A DNA stretch of 64,000 nt. Origin: DAISKN01 sp963716925 (GTDB lineage Bacteria > Acidobacteriota > Vicinamibacteria > Marinacidobacterales > SMYC01). The notes under the pieces are model-generated. The model was not told where the DNA came from. It was given only the letters and a program-made list of their open reading frames with translations, and ran no database searches. The first letter of the stretch is position 1. Each line of letters starts with the position of its first letter. The position numbers were made by a program, and so were the translations under genes. The stretch covers positions 1,178,001 through 1,242,000 of the forward strand of contig CAVQUX010000006.1 in the NCBI GenBank assembly GCA_963716925.1. The letters run 5' to 3'. This document shows, in pieces, positions 19,028 to 27,978 of the stretch.

Positions 19028-19888
19028 TCATCGGTTGGGCGCGACCACTCGTTGCCGCTGGGTCCCGAGCCCTTCGATGGTGGCCTCCAGGATGTCTCCG
19101 GGCTTCAAGTACCGGGGCGGCTTTCTCCCCATGCCCACGCCCGCCGGAGTTCCCGTGCTGATCACGTCTCCCGGGAGAAGCGTCATGAAGTGGCTCGTGT
19201 AGGCGATGAGGTGGGCCACGCCGAACACCATGTTCGCGGTGGAGCCGGTCTGCATCGCCTTTCCGTTCACGGAGAGGGCCATCTTCATGGCCTGGACGTT
19301 CGGGATCTCATCCGCGGTCACGAGATAAGGACCGAGGGGGGCGAACCCGTCGGCGCTCTTGCCCTTGATCCACTGCCCGCCGCGTTCCAGCTGGAACGAG
19401 CGCTCGGAAAGATCGTTCACCACCAGGAATCCGGCTACGTAGTCGAGCGCCCGCGCCTCGGAGACCAGCTTGGCGCGCGCCCCCATGACGACGCCGAGCT
19501 CGATCTCCCAGTCCACTTTGCTCGCGCCACGCGGGATCACCAGGTCGTCGTAAGGGCCCGCCATGGCGGAAGTCGCCTTCCCGAACAGGACCGGTTCCAA
19601 TGGCGGCTCCATCTTCGCTTCCTTGGCATGGTCCCGGTAGTTGAGCCCGATGGCGATGATCTTGCTCGGGCGGGCGACGGGCGACCCCAGCCGCACCGAT
19701 CCGGGATCGATCCTCGGCTGCGACGAGGCGAAGACCGAAGCCCATCGAGCGAGGCGCCTCAGGCCCCGCGTCCCGAAGAACTTTTCGTCGTAGTCCTCCC
19801 CGAAGATGGAAACGTCGACCATCGAACCGTCGCGAAGCAGAAGCCCGGGACGCTCCTTGTCTTTTTCTCCAAAGCGAAACAGCTTCAT
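19028..19888 (-). CDS. Fumarylacetoacetate hydrolase-family protein
   Basis: A 286-residue FAH-fold enzyme. The N-terminal cap (MKLFRFGEKDKERPGLLLRD) leads to the catalytic domain with IGLNYRDHAKEA, the metal ligands in DWEIELGVVMG, FLVVNDLSERSFQ and GDVISTGTPAGVG. These define the group containing 2,4-diketo-3-deoxy-L-fuconate hydrolases and ureidoglycolate lyase-like enzymes, which cleave C-C bonds of beta-diketo acids. The exact substrate cannot be read from sequence. It sits between dgkA (6-nt gap) and the amidohydrolase (6-nt gap) in one operon. Confidence 0.88.
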   Translation of the reverse strand: MKLFRFGEKDKERPGLLLRDGSMVDVSIFGEDYDEKFFGTRGLRRLARWASVFASSQPRIDPGSVRLGSPVARPSKIIAIGLNYRDHAKEAKMEPPLEPVLFGKATSAMAGPYDDLVIPRGASKVDWEIELGVVMGARAKLVSEARALDYVAGFLVVNDLSERSFQLERGGQWIKGKSADGFAPLGPYLVTADEIPNVQAMKMALSVNGKAMQTGSTANMVFGVAHLIAYTSHFMTLLPGDVISTGTPAGVGMGRKPPRYLKPGDILEATIEGLGTQRQRVVAPNR

Positions 19889-19894
19889 CGAACT

Positions 19895-20251
19895 CTATCT
19901 CCGAACGTTGTACATCACCTGGGGCAGCAGGATGATAACCCCGATGAGCGCCGCTCCCATAGCGGCGAGGAGCACGCCGGCGGCGGCGACGTCCTTCGCT
20001 TTCCCGACGAGCGGGTGGTGATTGCTTCCGCTCGCCGCGTCGCCCAGGAGCTCGACGGCGGTATTCATCGCTTCCGCGGTCAGAACGAGGGCGGCGGCGC
20101 CAACGAGCCAGCACCACTCGCCCGCGGAGAGTCCGAGCGAAAGCCCGAGGAGAGCGACCGCCGCGCTCACCCCCAGATGGATCCGCGCGTTCGACTGCGT
20201 CGCGATCAGCGTGGCCACGCCTCTTGCGGCGTGGCGAAGACTCTTTAGCAT
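19895..20251 (-). CDS. dgkA: Diacylglycerol kinase (DgkA family)
   Basis: A small integral-membrane kinase of 118 residues that phosphorylates diacylglycerol or undecaprenol. Family signatures are visible: an amphipathic start (MLKSLRHAARGVATL), QSNARIHLG, AEAMNTAVE (catalytic Glu), the HHPLVGKAKDVAAAGVLL block, and three hydrophobic segments. I chose ATG 20251 because homologues begin with this helix; an in-frame GTG lies 30 nt upstream. It is the first gene of the dgkA-FAH-amidohydrolase operon and faces away from btaAB. The nearby betaine-lipid genes also consume diacylglycerol. Confidence 0.87.
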   Translation of the reverse strand: MLKSLRHAARGVATLIATQSNARIHLGVSAAVALLGLSLGLSAGEWCWLVGAAALVLTAEAMNTAVELLGDAASGSNHHPLVGKAKDVAAAGVLLAAMGAALIGVIILLPQVMYNVRR

Positions 20252-20395
20252 CGATTTTGAGGGGACTCGGTGCCGATCCACCTGGAAGCGAGCATTCTAC
20301 ACGATGGGGAGGGCCGGAAGGAAAAGCGGAGGGGCAACGGCTCGCCCGGAGCTCGCGATTTGCCGTTGAGTTCGCGGCAGGCGATTATCTTCGTG

Positions 20396-20577
20396 ATGCA
20401 TCGAACGAGATTTCTGCTTATCGCGGCCATGATGGCATCCTCCGTCGCCCTGGGCGTTCAGGCGCCGCCGACCGATCCCGGGATCGCGATCGTGGGAGTC
20501 ATGTGCGGGGCCGATGGCTCTCCCGCGCCGACATCGACCAGCTGCTCGAGGAGCTGGCGCGCTCGTTCGGACGCTGA
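20396..20577 (+). other. Possible small secreted protein in the dgkA-btaA gap (frameshifted)
   Basis: The 407-nt gap from 20252 to 20658 has no clear gene. An ATG at 20396 opens a signal-peptide-like start (MHRTRFLLIAAMMASSVALG) followed by APPTDPGIAIVGVMCGADG. The next frame continues plausibly (WLSRADIDQLLEELARSFGR) to a TGA at 20575-20577. One base change would join them into a protein of about 60 residues. It is not similar to anything I recognise, and the rest of the gap shows no other signal. Confidence 0.3.
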
Positions 20578-20658
20578 GAAACGTCACTCCGTATTCACGA
20601 GCTCTTAACACGAGCTTCACGCTCACCGCGGTTTCGTTCGATACCATGATCGCCGCAC

Positions 20659-21831
20659 ATGGGTCGCGCAGGCGGAGGCATTCGCGAGGTCGCGCACGAC
20701 GCGCTGTTCCGGGCCGTTCACCGCCGGTGCCTGATCTACAACGCCTCCTGGGAGGACCCGCGCCTCGACCGGGAGCTCCTGGCCCTCGACGGAAGGTCGC
20801 GCCTCGTGGTCATTACCGGCGGGGGCTGCAACACCCTCGATTACCTTCTCGACGGACCGGCGGAGATCCATGCCGTGGACGTGAATCCGTCGCAGAACGC
20901 GCTTCTCCAGCTGAAGGCGGCTCTCATCGGACGCGGCGACTTCGACGATCTATACGAGATGTTCGGGTGCGGCTCTCACCGTTCCCCGCGAAAGCTCCTT
21001 CTGGGCCTCCGTCCGTGGCTTCCCGATTTCGCCCGTCGCTTCTGGGAGACCAAGGAGAGCTACTTCGACGGTTCCGGGATGAGGCGGTCCTTCTACTACC
21101 GCGGCACGGCCGGGGCCGCGGCCTGGGTCCTGAGGCGGACGATCCTCGGGGCGAAGAAGCAAATCCGGCACAGGGTGTTCGAGCTCTTCGAGACCCGAAG
21201 CCTCGAGGAGCAGAAGGAGCTCTTCGACGGAATCGAGCCCGTGCTCTGGGACCGACTCACCTCGATTCTCCTGAGCCAGCCGGCGCTGCTGACGCTTCTC
21301 GGGGTACCGCGTCCACAGATTCGGATGATCGTCGAGAGCCACCCGGGCGGCGTCCTCGGACTCGTGCGCGAAAAGCTTCGGCACGTCCTCACCCGGCTGC
21401 GCACCGCCGACAACTATTTCTGGAGGGTCTACCTCCACGGCAACTACACGAGCTTCTGCCGACCGAACTACCTGGACCACCGGCTGTTCAGAACGCTCCG
21501 CGATCGCGTCGGACGAATTCGGACGCATGACCTGACGCTCTCGCGTTTTCTCCGGAAGAACCCGGGAGAGTACAGCCATTTCGTCCTCCTCGATCATCAG
21601 GACTGGCTCGCCCACCACGACGCCGACGCCCTCGAAGAGGAGTGGGGCCTGATCCTCGCGAACAGCCGGCCGGGAACGAAGATCCTGATGCGCTCCGCGG
21701 GATTCAGCCTGGACTTCCTGCCGCCCACCGCCAGGCGCGCGCTGCGTTTCTTTCACGAGTGGACGAGCTCGCTCCACTTGCGCGATCGCGTCGGCACCTA
21801 CGGGAGCACCCACCTCGCCGAAGTGACGTGA
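20659..21831 (+). CDS. btaA: BtaA: S-adenosylmethionine:diacylglycerol 3-amino-3-carboxypropyltransferase
   Basis: This enzyme begins synthesis of the betaine lipid DGTS by moving the aminocarboxypropyl group of SAM to diacylglycerol, giving diacylglycerylhomoserine. The 390-residue length fits bacterial BtaA. Signatures are LIYNASWEDPRLDRELL near the N-terminus, the SAM-binding segment VITGGGCNTLDYLL with IHAVDVNPSQNALLQLK, and YLHGNYTSFCRPNYL and FVLLDHQDWL later. The stop overlaps the btaB start (GTGA). The product head group contains nitrogen but no phosphate, so this lipid commonly replaces phospholipids under phosphate limitation. Confidence 0.92.
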   Translation: MGRAGGGIREVAHDALFRAVHRRCLIYNASWEDPRLDRELLALDGRSRLVVITGGGCNTLDYLLDGPAEIHAVDVNPSQNALLQLKAALIGRGDFDDLYEMFGCGSHRSPRKLLLGLRPWLPDFARRFWETKESYFDGSGMRRSFYYRGTAGAAAWVLRRTILGAKKQIRHRVFELFETRSLEEQKELFDGIEPVLWDRLTSILLSQPALLTLLGVPRPQIRMIVESHPGGVLGLVREKLRHVLTRLRTADNYFWRVYLHGNYTSFCRPNYLDHRLFRTLRDRVGRIRTHDLTLSRFLRKNPGEYSHFVLLDHQDWLAHHDADALEEEWGLILANSRPGTKILMRSAGFSLDFLPPTARRALRFFHEWTSSLHLRDRVGTYGSTHLAEVT

Positions 21832-22448
21832 GCCTCGCGCGGTACTACCGGTTTCACGCCGGCATCTACGATTGGACCAGGTGGAGCTTCCTTTTCGGAC
21901 GGCGGGCGTTCATCGAGGACCTGGCCTCGCGCAAGCCTCCCGGGAGCGTGCTCGAGATCGGCTGCGGCACGGGAAGCAACCTCAGGCTCCTGGGTCGAAA
22001 GCTGCCCGAGGCCGAGCTCTTCGGGATCGACCTCTCCTCGGACATGCTGCGGCGCGCGCATCGCAAGCTCGCGCCCTTCGGTGAGCGAGTGCGGCTTCAT
22101 CGAGGGCGGTTTCCCGGGGACTCGAAACTGCTGGGACTCGAGCGTCGGTTCGATTTGATCCTCTTCAGCTACAGTCTTTCGATGTTCGGCGACGATTGGA
22201 GCTCCGCCATCGAGGCGGCGCGGGAGTCTCTTTCCTCACGGGGTCTGCTGGCCGCGCTCGACTTCCACGACTGCCGTCTTCCCGGGTTCAAGGAGTGGAT
22301 GCGTCTCAACCACGTGCGCCTCGACGGCCAGCTGCTTCCCGCGCTGCGGGCGTACCTCACTCCCCGCTATTCCAGCGTGCACCCCGTGATGTTCGGCGCC
22401 TGGTCGTACTTCTCGTTCGTCGGCGCCCGCTCCCATCGGGGAACCTGA
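21828..22448 (+). CDS. btaB: BtaB: diacylglycerylhomoserine N-methyltransferase
   Basis: A class I SAM methyltransferase of 206 residues that trimethylates the amino group of diacylglycerylhomoserine to complete DGTS. The start is YYRFHAGIYDWTRWSFLFGR, typical of BtaB, then the SAM motif VLEIGCGTGSNLRLL, acidic loop LFGIDLSSDMLRRA, post-motif FDLILFSYSLSMFGD and GLLAALDFHD. GTG 21828 was chosen because it overlaps the btaA stop by 4 nt and gives the normal bacterial BtaB length; the frame is open further upstream but inside btaA. Head-to-tail btaA-btaB is the standard bacterial arrangement. Confidence 0.92.
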   Translation: MSLARYYRFHAGIYDWTRWSFLFGRRAFIEDLASRKPPGSVLEIGCGTGSNLRLLGRKLPEAELFGIDLSSDMLRRAHRKLAPFGERVRLHRGRFPGDSKLLGLERRFDLILFSYSLSMFGDDWSSAIEAARESLSSRGLLAALDFHDCRLPGFKEWMRLNHVRLDGQLLPALRAYLTPRYSSVHPVMFGAWSYFSFVGARSHRGT

Positions 22449-22489
22449 AGGCGCGGGAGCGGTTCCCCCAACCATTCGCCCCCGCGCCT
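22449..22489 (+). terminator. Inverted repeat just after btaB, possible terminator
   Basis: AGGCGCGGG (22449-22457) pairs with CCCGCGCCT (22481-22489) across a 23-nt loop, directly after the btaB stop. No T-tract follows, so an intrinsic terminator is uncertain; it could act in Rho-dependent termination or mRNA end protection. Confidence 0.35.
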
Positions 22490-22586
22490 GGAACGCGCCC
22501 GGGTGTCCGCTCCCCGCGTCGCCCCGTGCGCGATCTGGTTCCGCAGAGGTTTTACCAGGCTTGTGTGAAAGCCAGGTGAAGCAGCA

Positions 22587-23060
22587 GTGAAGTCTCGGAT
22601 CCCTGGAGTAGACTTCCTCTCCATGATCGAACGATTTCGAGGCTCTGAGACCCTTTTCGCCCGCCTCGCCCTGGCGGCGGGTTTTCTCTCGGCAGTGGCG
22701 GATCGCCTCGGCATCTGGGGCCCCCCCGGGGGATCCGGCGTCGCCTGGGGCGATTTCGCCTCGTTCACGGAATACGCCGCGAAGATCAACCCCTGGGCGC
22801 CCGTCGCGCTGATGCCCGCCATCGCCTGGACGGCGACTCTCGCCGAGGTAGGACTCGCCATGCTGCTGATCGTGGGCTACCAGACGCGATGGGCGGCGTT
22901 CGGAAGCGGAATACTGCTGCTGGCCTTCGCGCTCGGGATGACGGCGGGGACCGGAATCAAATCCGCCTTCGACGCGTCGGTCTTCGCCGCTTCCGCCGCG
23001 GGGTTCCTTCTATCGACTCAGAAGCACTTTCCCCTCAGTCTCGACGGTCCCGGCGGCTGA
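22587..23060 (+). CDS. DoxX-family membrane protein
   Basis: A DoxX-type protein of 157 residues with four membrane helices (LFARLALAAGFLSAVADRLG; PVALMPAIAWTATLAEVGLA; MLLIVGYQTRWAAFGSGILL; a last one near ASVFAASAAGFLL). The first loop carries WGPPGGSGVAWGDF, and the conserved AxxEVxLAxLLIxG pattern of DoxX is present. DoxX proteins are linked to quinone redox and stress but rarely have a defined role. The start could be GTG 22587 or ATG 22623. Neither has a strong ribosome-binding site. It is 138 nt downstream of btaB. Confidence 0.8.
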   Translation: MKSRIPGVDFLSMIERFRGSETLFARLALAAGFLSAVADRLGIWGPPGGSGVAWGDFASFTEYAAKINPWAPVALMPAIAWTATLAEVGLAMLLIVGYQTRWAAFGSGILLLAFALGMTAGTGIKSAFDASVFAASAAGFLLSTQKHFPLSLDGPGG

Positions 23061-23063
23061 AAC

Positions 23064-24500
23064 TCACCGTAGCGATGCCAGCCTTCGAAGCGCCTCGTAG
23101 AGGGAGGCCCGCTCCGCCCGCAGTCGCTCGAGCGTCGACGAGCGCCGCCACCTCGTAATCCGCACGCGCACGGCGTGGAGCGTCTGGCGGGCGATCCGCT
23201 GGTAGTGAAGCGCCACCATCGCGCCCGCGGCGCTCAGGGTGAACGCGAGGGCGCCGGTAAGAACCGGAGCGCCGCGGAATCGCGGATAGAGCTGCGAGAG
23301 CCTGGTATCTCCCCAGGCGACGAGGAGCGCCACCGCGAGCCAGAGGAGCGGAAACGCGACGGCGCCGGCGACGAGCGTCAGAGACGCCACGTCCTTTCGC
23401 GCCGCCGCTCCCCATCGAGCGACGAGCCAAACCAGCACAGCCGCTGGAAGGTTGACTACGTAGCCGATGAGAAGGATCGGAGGCAGAACGAAATAGACGA
23501 GCAGGGCCTGGAGCAGCGCGCTCAGCGCCATCCGCGGCGAGAGGAGAGGCTTTCCGCCGTAGAGCTCGTGGTCCTCGATCCCGAGTGCCCTCAGGTCCGA
23601 GTCGTAAGCCTGGATCCGCCGGACGATCTCGCGGACTTCGTCGGGATGCGTCCGCGCCCGTTCGTTGTAGCCGGCCCAGAGCCGGGAGAAAACCAGCACT
23701 CTCTCCTTCATGTCGGGCCGCTCGAGGCTCACCCCCGTCCGGTGCGCCCGCTCGGCACGGAGAAGCTTTCGGGCGCGATGCATCGCGTGATGGAGATCCC
23801 AGCTCTCGGTGGCATGGACCACCTCGCGGAGCGCCTTCTCGAGCTCGTCGGTGAGGGCCCGATATCGGGAACGCCTCTCCTCGTCGCTCGCGCCCGAAGG
23901 CGGCGGGTCCTCGACCTCTCTCGTGAGACCGAGCGGAGGATGGAAGGACACGAGGGCGCTCGAACCGAAGAGGTGCTTTCGATCGTAATGAAGTCCCACG
24001 GGTACGATGACCGGAGCCTCGCCGGAAGTCGCCCGCTCCCGCGCGCGATAGTAGAGGCGAGCGGCGCCGGTCTTGAGCTCCGTCGGAAAGGGCTCGTCGT
24101 GGCTCTGACCCTCGGGGAACAGGAGCGCGAAGGACCCGGACGCGACCGAGGCCGCCATGGCGTCGATGCTCCGTTCGTTCGCCTCGCGTATCGATCCTTC
24201 GTTCCCCGAGGGAAAGTCCCCGCGACGATAGACGGGAACGGCGCCGACGGCGCGCATCAGAGAGCCGAGGACCGGCCACCGGAAGAGACCGTGGCGGGCG
24301 CCGATCACCATGCGGCCCGGAAACTGGCTCACGATGAGAGCGCCGTCGATGAGCGCGTTCGGATGCCAGGCGATGAAAATGCCACCGCCTTCTTCCGGCA
24401 GATTTCCCCGCCCCGTGACCTCAACTCGTCGAAAGAACGCGCCCAGGAGCAAGCGAAGGCATCCCCTGCCGAAGCGATAGATGAAGGCGCCCTTCTTCAC
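23064..24500 (-). CDS. PlsC-type glycerolipid acyltransferase with C-terminal membrane region
   Basis: A 478-residue protein. The N-terminal half is a 1-acyl-glycerol-3-phosphate acyltransferase domain with IAWHPNALIDG (residues 44-53, the HPNxLxD form of the catalytic motif), VYRRGDF and LLFPEGQSHDEP (FPEG at 128-131). The C-terminal half has a helical linker and four hydrophobic segments (ALLQALLVYFVLPPILLIGY; VLVWLVARW; ASLTLVAGAVAFPLLWLAVA; GALAFTLSAAGAMVALHY). Such fused acyltransferases feed phosphatidate or lysophosphatidate synthesis. The start is GTG 24500. Its stop is 3 nt from the convergent DoxX stop. Confidence 0.85.
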   Translation of the reverse strand: MKKGAFIYRFGRGCLRLLLGAFFRRVEVTGRGNLPEEGGGIFIAWHPNALIDGALIVSQFPGRMVIGARHGLFRWPVLGSLMRAVGAVPVYRRGDFPSGNEGSIREANERSIDAMAASVASGSFALLFPEGQSHDEPFPTELKTGAARLYYRARERATSGEAPVIVPVGLHYDRKHLFGSSALVSFHPPLGLTREVEDPPPSGASDEERRSRYRALTDELEKALREVVHATESWDLHHAMHRARKLLRAERAHRTGVSLERPDMKERVLVFSRLWAGYNERARTHPDEVREIVRRIQAYDSDLRALGIEDHELYGGKPLLSPRMALSALLQALLVYFVLPPILLIGYVVNLPAAVLVWLVARWGAAARKDVASLTLVAGAVAFPLLWLAVALLVAWGDTRLSQLYPRFRGAPVLTGALAFTLSAAGAMVALHYQRIARQTLHAVRVRITRWRRSSTLERLRAERASLYEALRRLASLR

Positions 24501-24666
24501 GTTGGCGCGGAATCATGTCCGCTCCAAGCGAATCGGGCAAGTGCGGCCCGCGGCAATTCAGCCAGGGAGAATTGGAACGCAAAGGCGCAAGGAAGAAAAC
24601 ACCCAGCAACCCCTTCTTACGCCCTTCGGTGATATAAAGGGCGGCCCTTTGGGAACCTCATCGAGA

Positions 24667-26793
24667 ATGACACCGACCCGAGCCGCGCGGAAGCGCGCCC
24701 CCATCGGCCATTCCCTTCTATCCGCTCTCAATCCCGCACAGCGCGAGGCGGTCGAGACCCTCGAGGGTCCGGTCCTGGTGCTGGCCGGGGCCGGCACCGG
24801 CAAGACCCGCGTCATCACCACCCGGATCGCGTACCTGATGGAAAGGGGCGTCGCGCCGTCCAACATCCTCGCGGTCACCTTCACCAACAAGGCCGCGGGG
24901 GAAATGAAAGAGCGGGTCCGGGCGCTCGCCGGGGAGCGCGCCCGCGAGCTCACCATCGGCACTTTCCACGCCTTCTGCGTTCGCCTCCTGCGGGCTCACG
25001 GAGCGGCCCTGGGCCTCTCGCGGTCCTTCACCATCTGCGACAGCTCGGACCAGTTGAGCGCCGTGAAATCGGTGATGCGCGAGCTGCGGGTCAGAGAGAC
25101 CACGATGCACCCCTCGGCGGTCCTGGCGCGCATCTCGCTCGCGAAGAACCGCATGGAGACTCCCGCGTCCTTCCTGGAGGCGGCCGCCGGCTCGCACGAC
25201 CAGCTCGTGGCCGCGGTCTGGGAGCGCTACCGGGAGCACCTGACGCGCTCCCGGACTCTCGATTTCGACGACCTCCTTCTCGAGACGGTTCGCCTCCTGA
25301 ACGAGCACCCCGAGGTCCGCGGCTTCTGCCGCAAGAAGTACCGCTACCTCCTCGTCGACGAGTACCAGGACACGAATCATCCGCAATACGAGATCGTGCG
25401 CGAGATCGGGGCCGGCCACGGGAACGTATGCGTGGTCGGGGACGACGATCAGTCGATCTACGGATTTCGCGGCGCTGACATCCGGAAGATCCTGGGCTTC
25501 CATCGCGATTTCAAGGGCGCCAGGGTCGTCCGCCTCGAGACGAACTACCGCTCCACCCGCCCGATTCTCGAAGCGGCGAACGCCGTCATCCGCCACAATT
25601 CCTCCCGCCACGAGAAATCCCTGGTCTCGGCCGTGGGCGAGGGGGCGCCGGTGCGGCTCACGCGCCTTGCGGACGAGATGATCGAGGCCCGGTTCGTCGT
25701 CGAGGAGATCCTGACGCTCGTGCGCCGCGGCGAGGGGCGCCTTTCGGATGTCGCCGTTCTCTTCCGCACCCAGGTCCAGCCCCGGCCGTTCGAGGCCGAG
25801 CTTCGCGCTCGAGGGATTCCCTACGTTCTCGTCGGCGGAATGTCGTTCTTCGACCGCAAGGAGGTGCGCGACGTCGTCGCCTTCCTCAAGGTCGCGTCCA
25901 ACCCCGACGACGAGCAGGCGTTTCTCCGCGTCGTCAATACCCCTCCCCGGGGCATCGGGAAGACGACGCTGGACCGGGTCCTCGCGTTCGCGACGACGGA
26001 GGGCATCTCCGCGCCCCGGGCGTTCGCGCGCGCGGAGGAGATCGAGGGAGTGAGCGAGGACGCGGTCGAAGCCTACGACGATTTCCGGGCACGCCTCACG
26101 AGCGCCGGAGTCGAGAACGCGACCCACGATCTCGTGGCCCGGCTCGGAAGCCTCCTCGAAGCCGTCGACTACAAGAGCGAGATTCGGCGCCTCTATTCCG
26201 ACCCCATGACCCGAGAAGCCCGCTGGGCGGCGGTCGAGGAGATGCTGAACTTCGCCGAGAACTACACGCGGCGTTCGCCGAGCCCGACTCTCGCGGGATT
26301 CCTCGAAGAGCTCGCTCTCACGAGCGGCGACGAGCCGTCCGAACGGGAATCACCGGGAGAAGCGGTCACGCTCATGACCCTCCATGCCGCCAAGGGACTC
26401 GAGTTCCCCCACGTGTTTCTCGTGGGCATGGAGGAGGGTCTCCTTCCTCACGCTCGAGCGGTGGCCGATGGAGGCCTGGAGGAAGAGCGGCGCCTCGCCT
26501 ACGTCGGAATCACGCGGGCGATGAGGATGCTGACCCTGAGCTTCGTCTCCGAGCGCGCGAAGTACGGGAAACGCGTCGCCGCCATGCCGTCGCGATTCGT
26601 CTTCGAGATGCGGGGCAAGACCCCGCCCGAAGACTGGGTTCCGGTCGAGGCGTCGCTCGCCGAAGGAAGCGTCGAGGAGCCTAGGAAGCGAGATACGGAA
26701 TCGTCTGCGGGCCCCGCGGGAGGACGCAAAGACGCGCGCCGGGGCCGGCGTTCTCGAGCGAGCGGCGGGTCTCCGCGGAAACGTCCTCGATAG
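24667..26793 (+). CDS. UvrD/PcrA-family ATP-dependent DNA helicase
   Basis: A superfamily 1A helicase of 708 residues for DNA repair or replication restart. Motifs in order are Q motif LNPAQREAVE, Walker A GAGTGKTR (41-48), Ia TFTNKAAGEMKERV, TIGTFHAFCVRLLR, Walker B LLVDEYQDTNHPQYE, III GDDDQSIYGFRGAD, IV LETNYRST, V VTLMTLHAAKGLEFPHVFLV and VI EERRLAYVGITRAM. The tail is basic (KDARRGRRSRAS). ATG 24667 fits the family; the frame is open upstream but that part has no homology and overlaps the divergent acyltransferase promoter. Its last 113 nt overlap the convergent larA gene. Confidence 0.93.
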   Translation: MTPTRAARKRAPIGHSLLSALNPAQREAVETLEGPVLVLAGAGTGKTRVITTRIAYLMERGVAPSNILAVTFTNKAAGEMKERVRALAGERARELTIGTFHAFCVRLLRAHGAALGLSRSFTICDSSDQLSAVKSVMRELRVRETTMHPSAVLARISLAKNRMETPASFLEAAAGSHDQLVAAVWERYREHLTRSRTLDFDDLLLETVRLLNEHPEVRGFCRKKYRYLLVDEYQDTNHPQYEIVREIGAGHGNVCVVGDDDQSIYGFRGADIRKILGFHRDFKGARVVRLETNYRSTRPILEAANAVIRHNSSRHEKSLVSAVGEGAPVRLTRLADEMIEARFVVEEILTLVRRGEGRLSDVAVLFRTQVQPRPFEAELRARGIPYVLVGGMSFFDRKEVRDVVAFLKVASNPDDEQAFLRVVNTPPRGIGKTTLDRVLAFATTEGISAPRAFARAEEIEGVSEDAVEAYDDFRARLTSAGVENATHDLVARLGSLLEAVDYKSEIRRLYSDPMTREARWAAVEEMLNFAENYTRRSPSPTLAGFLEELALTSGDEPSERESPGEAVTLMTLHAAKGLEFPHVFLVGMEEGLLPHARAVADGGLEEERRLAYVGITRAMRMLTLSFVSERAKYGKRVAAMPSRFVFEMRGKTPPEDWVPVEASLAEGSVEEPRKRDTESSAGPAGGRKDARRGRRSRASGGSPRKRPR

Positions 26794-27949
26794 GCTCGAA
26801 GTGGGCGGCCCGCAGCTCGTCGGGGGAGAGAAAGCTCGTCTTGACCAGGACCCTCGCCCGCTTCTGGATCTGAGACTGTACCTGAACCTGCCACTGATCG
26901 GGCTCGGCGAAACCCGGCTCGTGGACCATGGCCAGGAGCTCCGACGCCGAGGCTCTCCTCTTGAGCAGCTCCGCGTAGGCGCCGTGGTTCGGAAGCCCGT
27001 CGCGGCACTCCGCGGCGCATACGATGACCCCGCCCTCCTTCACGATCTGGGCGGCCGCCGACATCCCCTTCACCGACTGGTAGAGGTTCTGATCGAGAGG
27101 AAATCCCGAGTTCGTGGTGACGACGACGTCGAACGGAGCCCCGACGCCGCGCATCGCCTCCCGCTTCGACTGGGCGCAGGCGCGCCGGTGCTCGGCGAAG
27201 AGCTCTCCGGCGAAGGCGGCGGTGATTTGCTTCTCCCCGTTGAGGGTCACATCGAGGGCGAAGTCGACACCGGTCATCCGCGCGATCTCCCGCACGTCGT
27301 CGTGGATGGGATTCCCCTCGGTAACTCCCCAGATCGCCTTCGGGTGGCCGATGTGAGCCGCGTCGTGGAGAACCATCGTCGTCGAAAGGCCCGCGAGCCC
27401 GGGCGCGACCATCTTCGGCCCCCCGCTGAAGCCCGCGAAGAAGTGAGGCTCGACGAAGCCGGTGGTGATCCGAAAATCCGCCTCGAGCCACTCCCGGTTG
27501 AGCCAGATGGGGACGCCCTTGGACGTTTCTCCCGCCTGGGCGAGAGAGGCTCGGTTCCGGGCATCGTGATTGACGACGCGATAGCTCGACGCGATCTCCG
27601 CACCGAGCATGCGCGAAAGCTCCTCCGGAGTGTTGGCGCGGTGGGTGCCGGTCGCGACGAGGATCACGATGCTCTTCGGGCGGACGCGCGGCATCGCCTC
27701 GAACAGAGCTTTCAGCATTCGTTCCCGCGGTTGAGCCCGAGTCCCATCGCAGACCGAGATGGCGACCCGGCTCCCCTCGTTCACCAGATCCGCCAGCCTC
27801 GGCGAGTCGATGGGCTCGTCGAGTGCCCGGCGGAGCTCCGCCACGGGATCGGCGACCCCCGGCGGATAGGCGGGCTCGATGACGGTCGTGCGCTCGTCGG
27901 GAAGCTCGACCTCGAGGCCCTCGGTTCCGTAGTCGAGACGGACTCTCAT
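26681..27949 (-). CDS. LarA-family nickel-pincer racemase (lactate racemase homologue)
   Basis: A 422-residue LarA homologue. Every cofactor and catalytic position of Lactobacillus plantarum LarA is present at a constant offset of minus five: His103 (GTHR), His169 (EPHFF), Lys179 (GGPKMV) and His195 (MVLHDA), corresponding to His108, His174, Lys184 and His200. It should therefore bind the Ni-pincer cofactor and racemise or epimerise a 2-hydroxyacid; LarA homologues vary widely in substrate. No larB, larC or larE maturation genes are in the window. It is 29 nt downstream of an OCD-family gene and probably co-transcribed. The 3' end overlaps uvrD. Confidence 0.88.
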   Translation of the reverse strand: MRVRLDYGTEGLEVELPDERTTVIEPAYPPGVADPVAELRRALDEPIDSPRLADLVNEGSRVAISVCDGTRAQPRERMLKALFEAMPRVRPKSIVILVATGTHRANTPEELSRMLGAEIASSYRVVNHDARNRASLAQAGETSKGVPIWLNREWLEADFRITTGFVEPHFFAGFSGGPKMVAPGLAGLSTTMVLHDAAHIGHPKAIWGVTEGNPIHDDVREIARMTGVDFALDVTLNGEKQITAAFAGELFAEHRRACAQSKREAMRGVGAPFDVVVTTNSGFPLDQNLYQSVKGMSAAAQIVKEGGVIVCAAECRDGLPNHGAYAELLKRRASASELLAMVHEPGFAEPDQWQVQVQSQIQKRARVLVKTSFLSPDELRAAHFEPIEDVSAETRRSLENAGPGARLCVLPRGPQTIPYLAS

Positions 27950-27978
27950 GCCGCGATTATCCTCTTCTTACGGCGGGA

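Noticed and set aside
18491..20248. Long plus-strand open frame (585 codons) opposite the amidohydrolase and FAH genes
   Set aside because: Composition is typical of antisense GC-rich frames (His, Arg, Gly, Asp), with no domain signature; both minus-strand genes are strongly supported.
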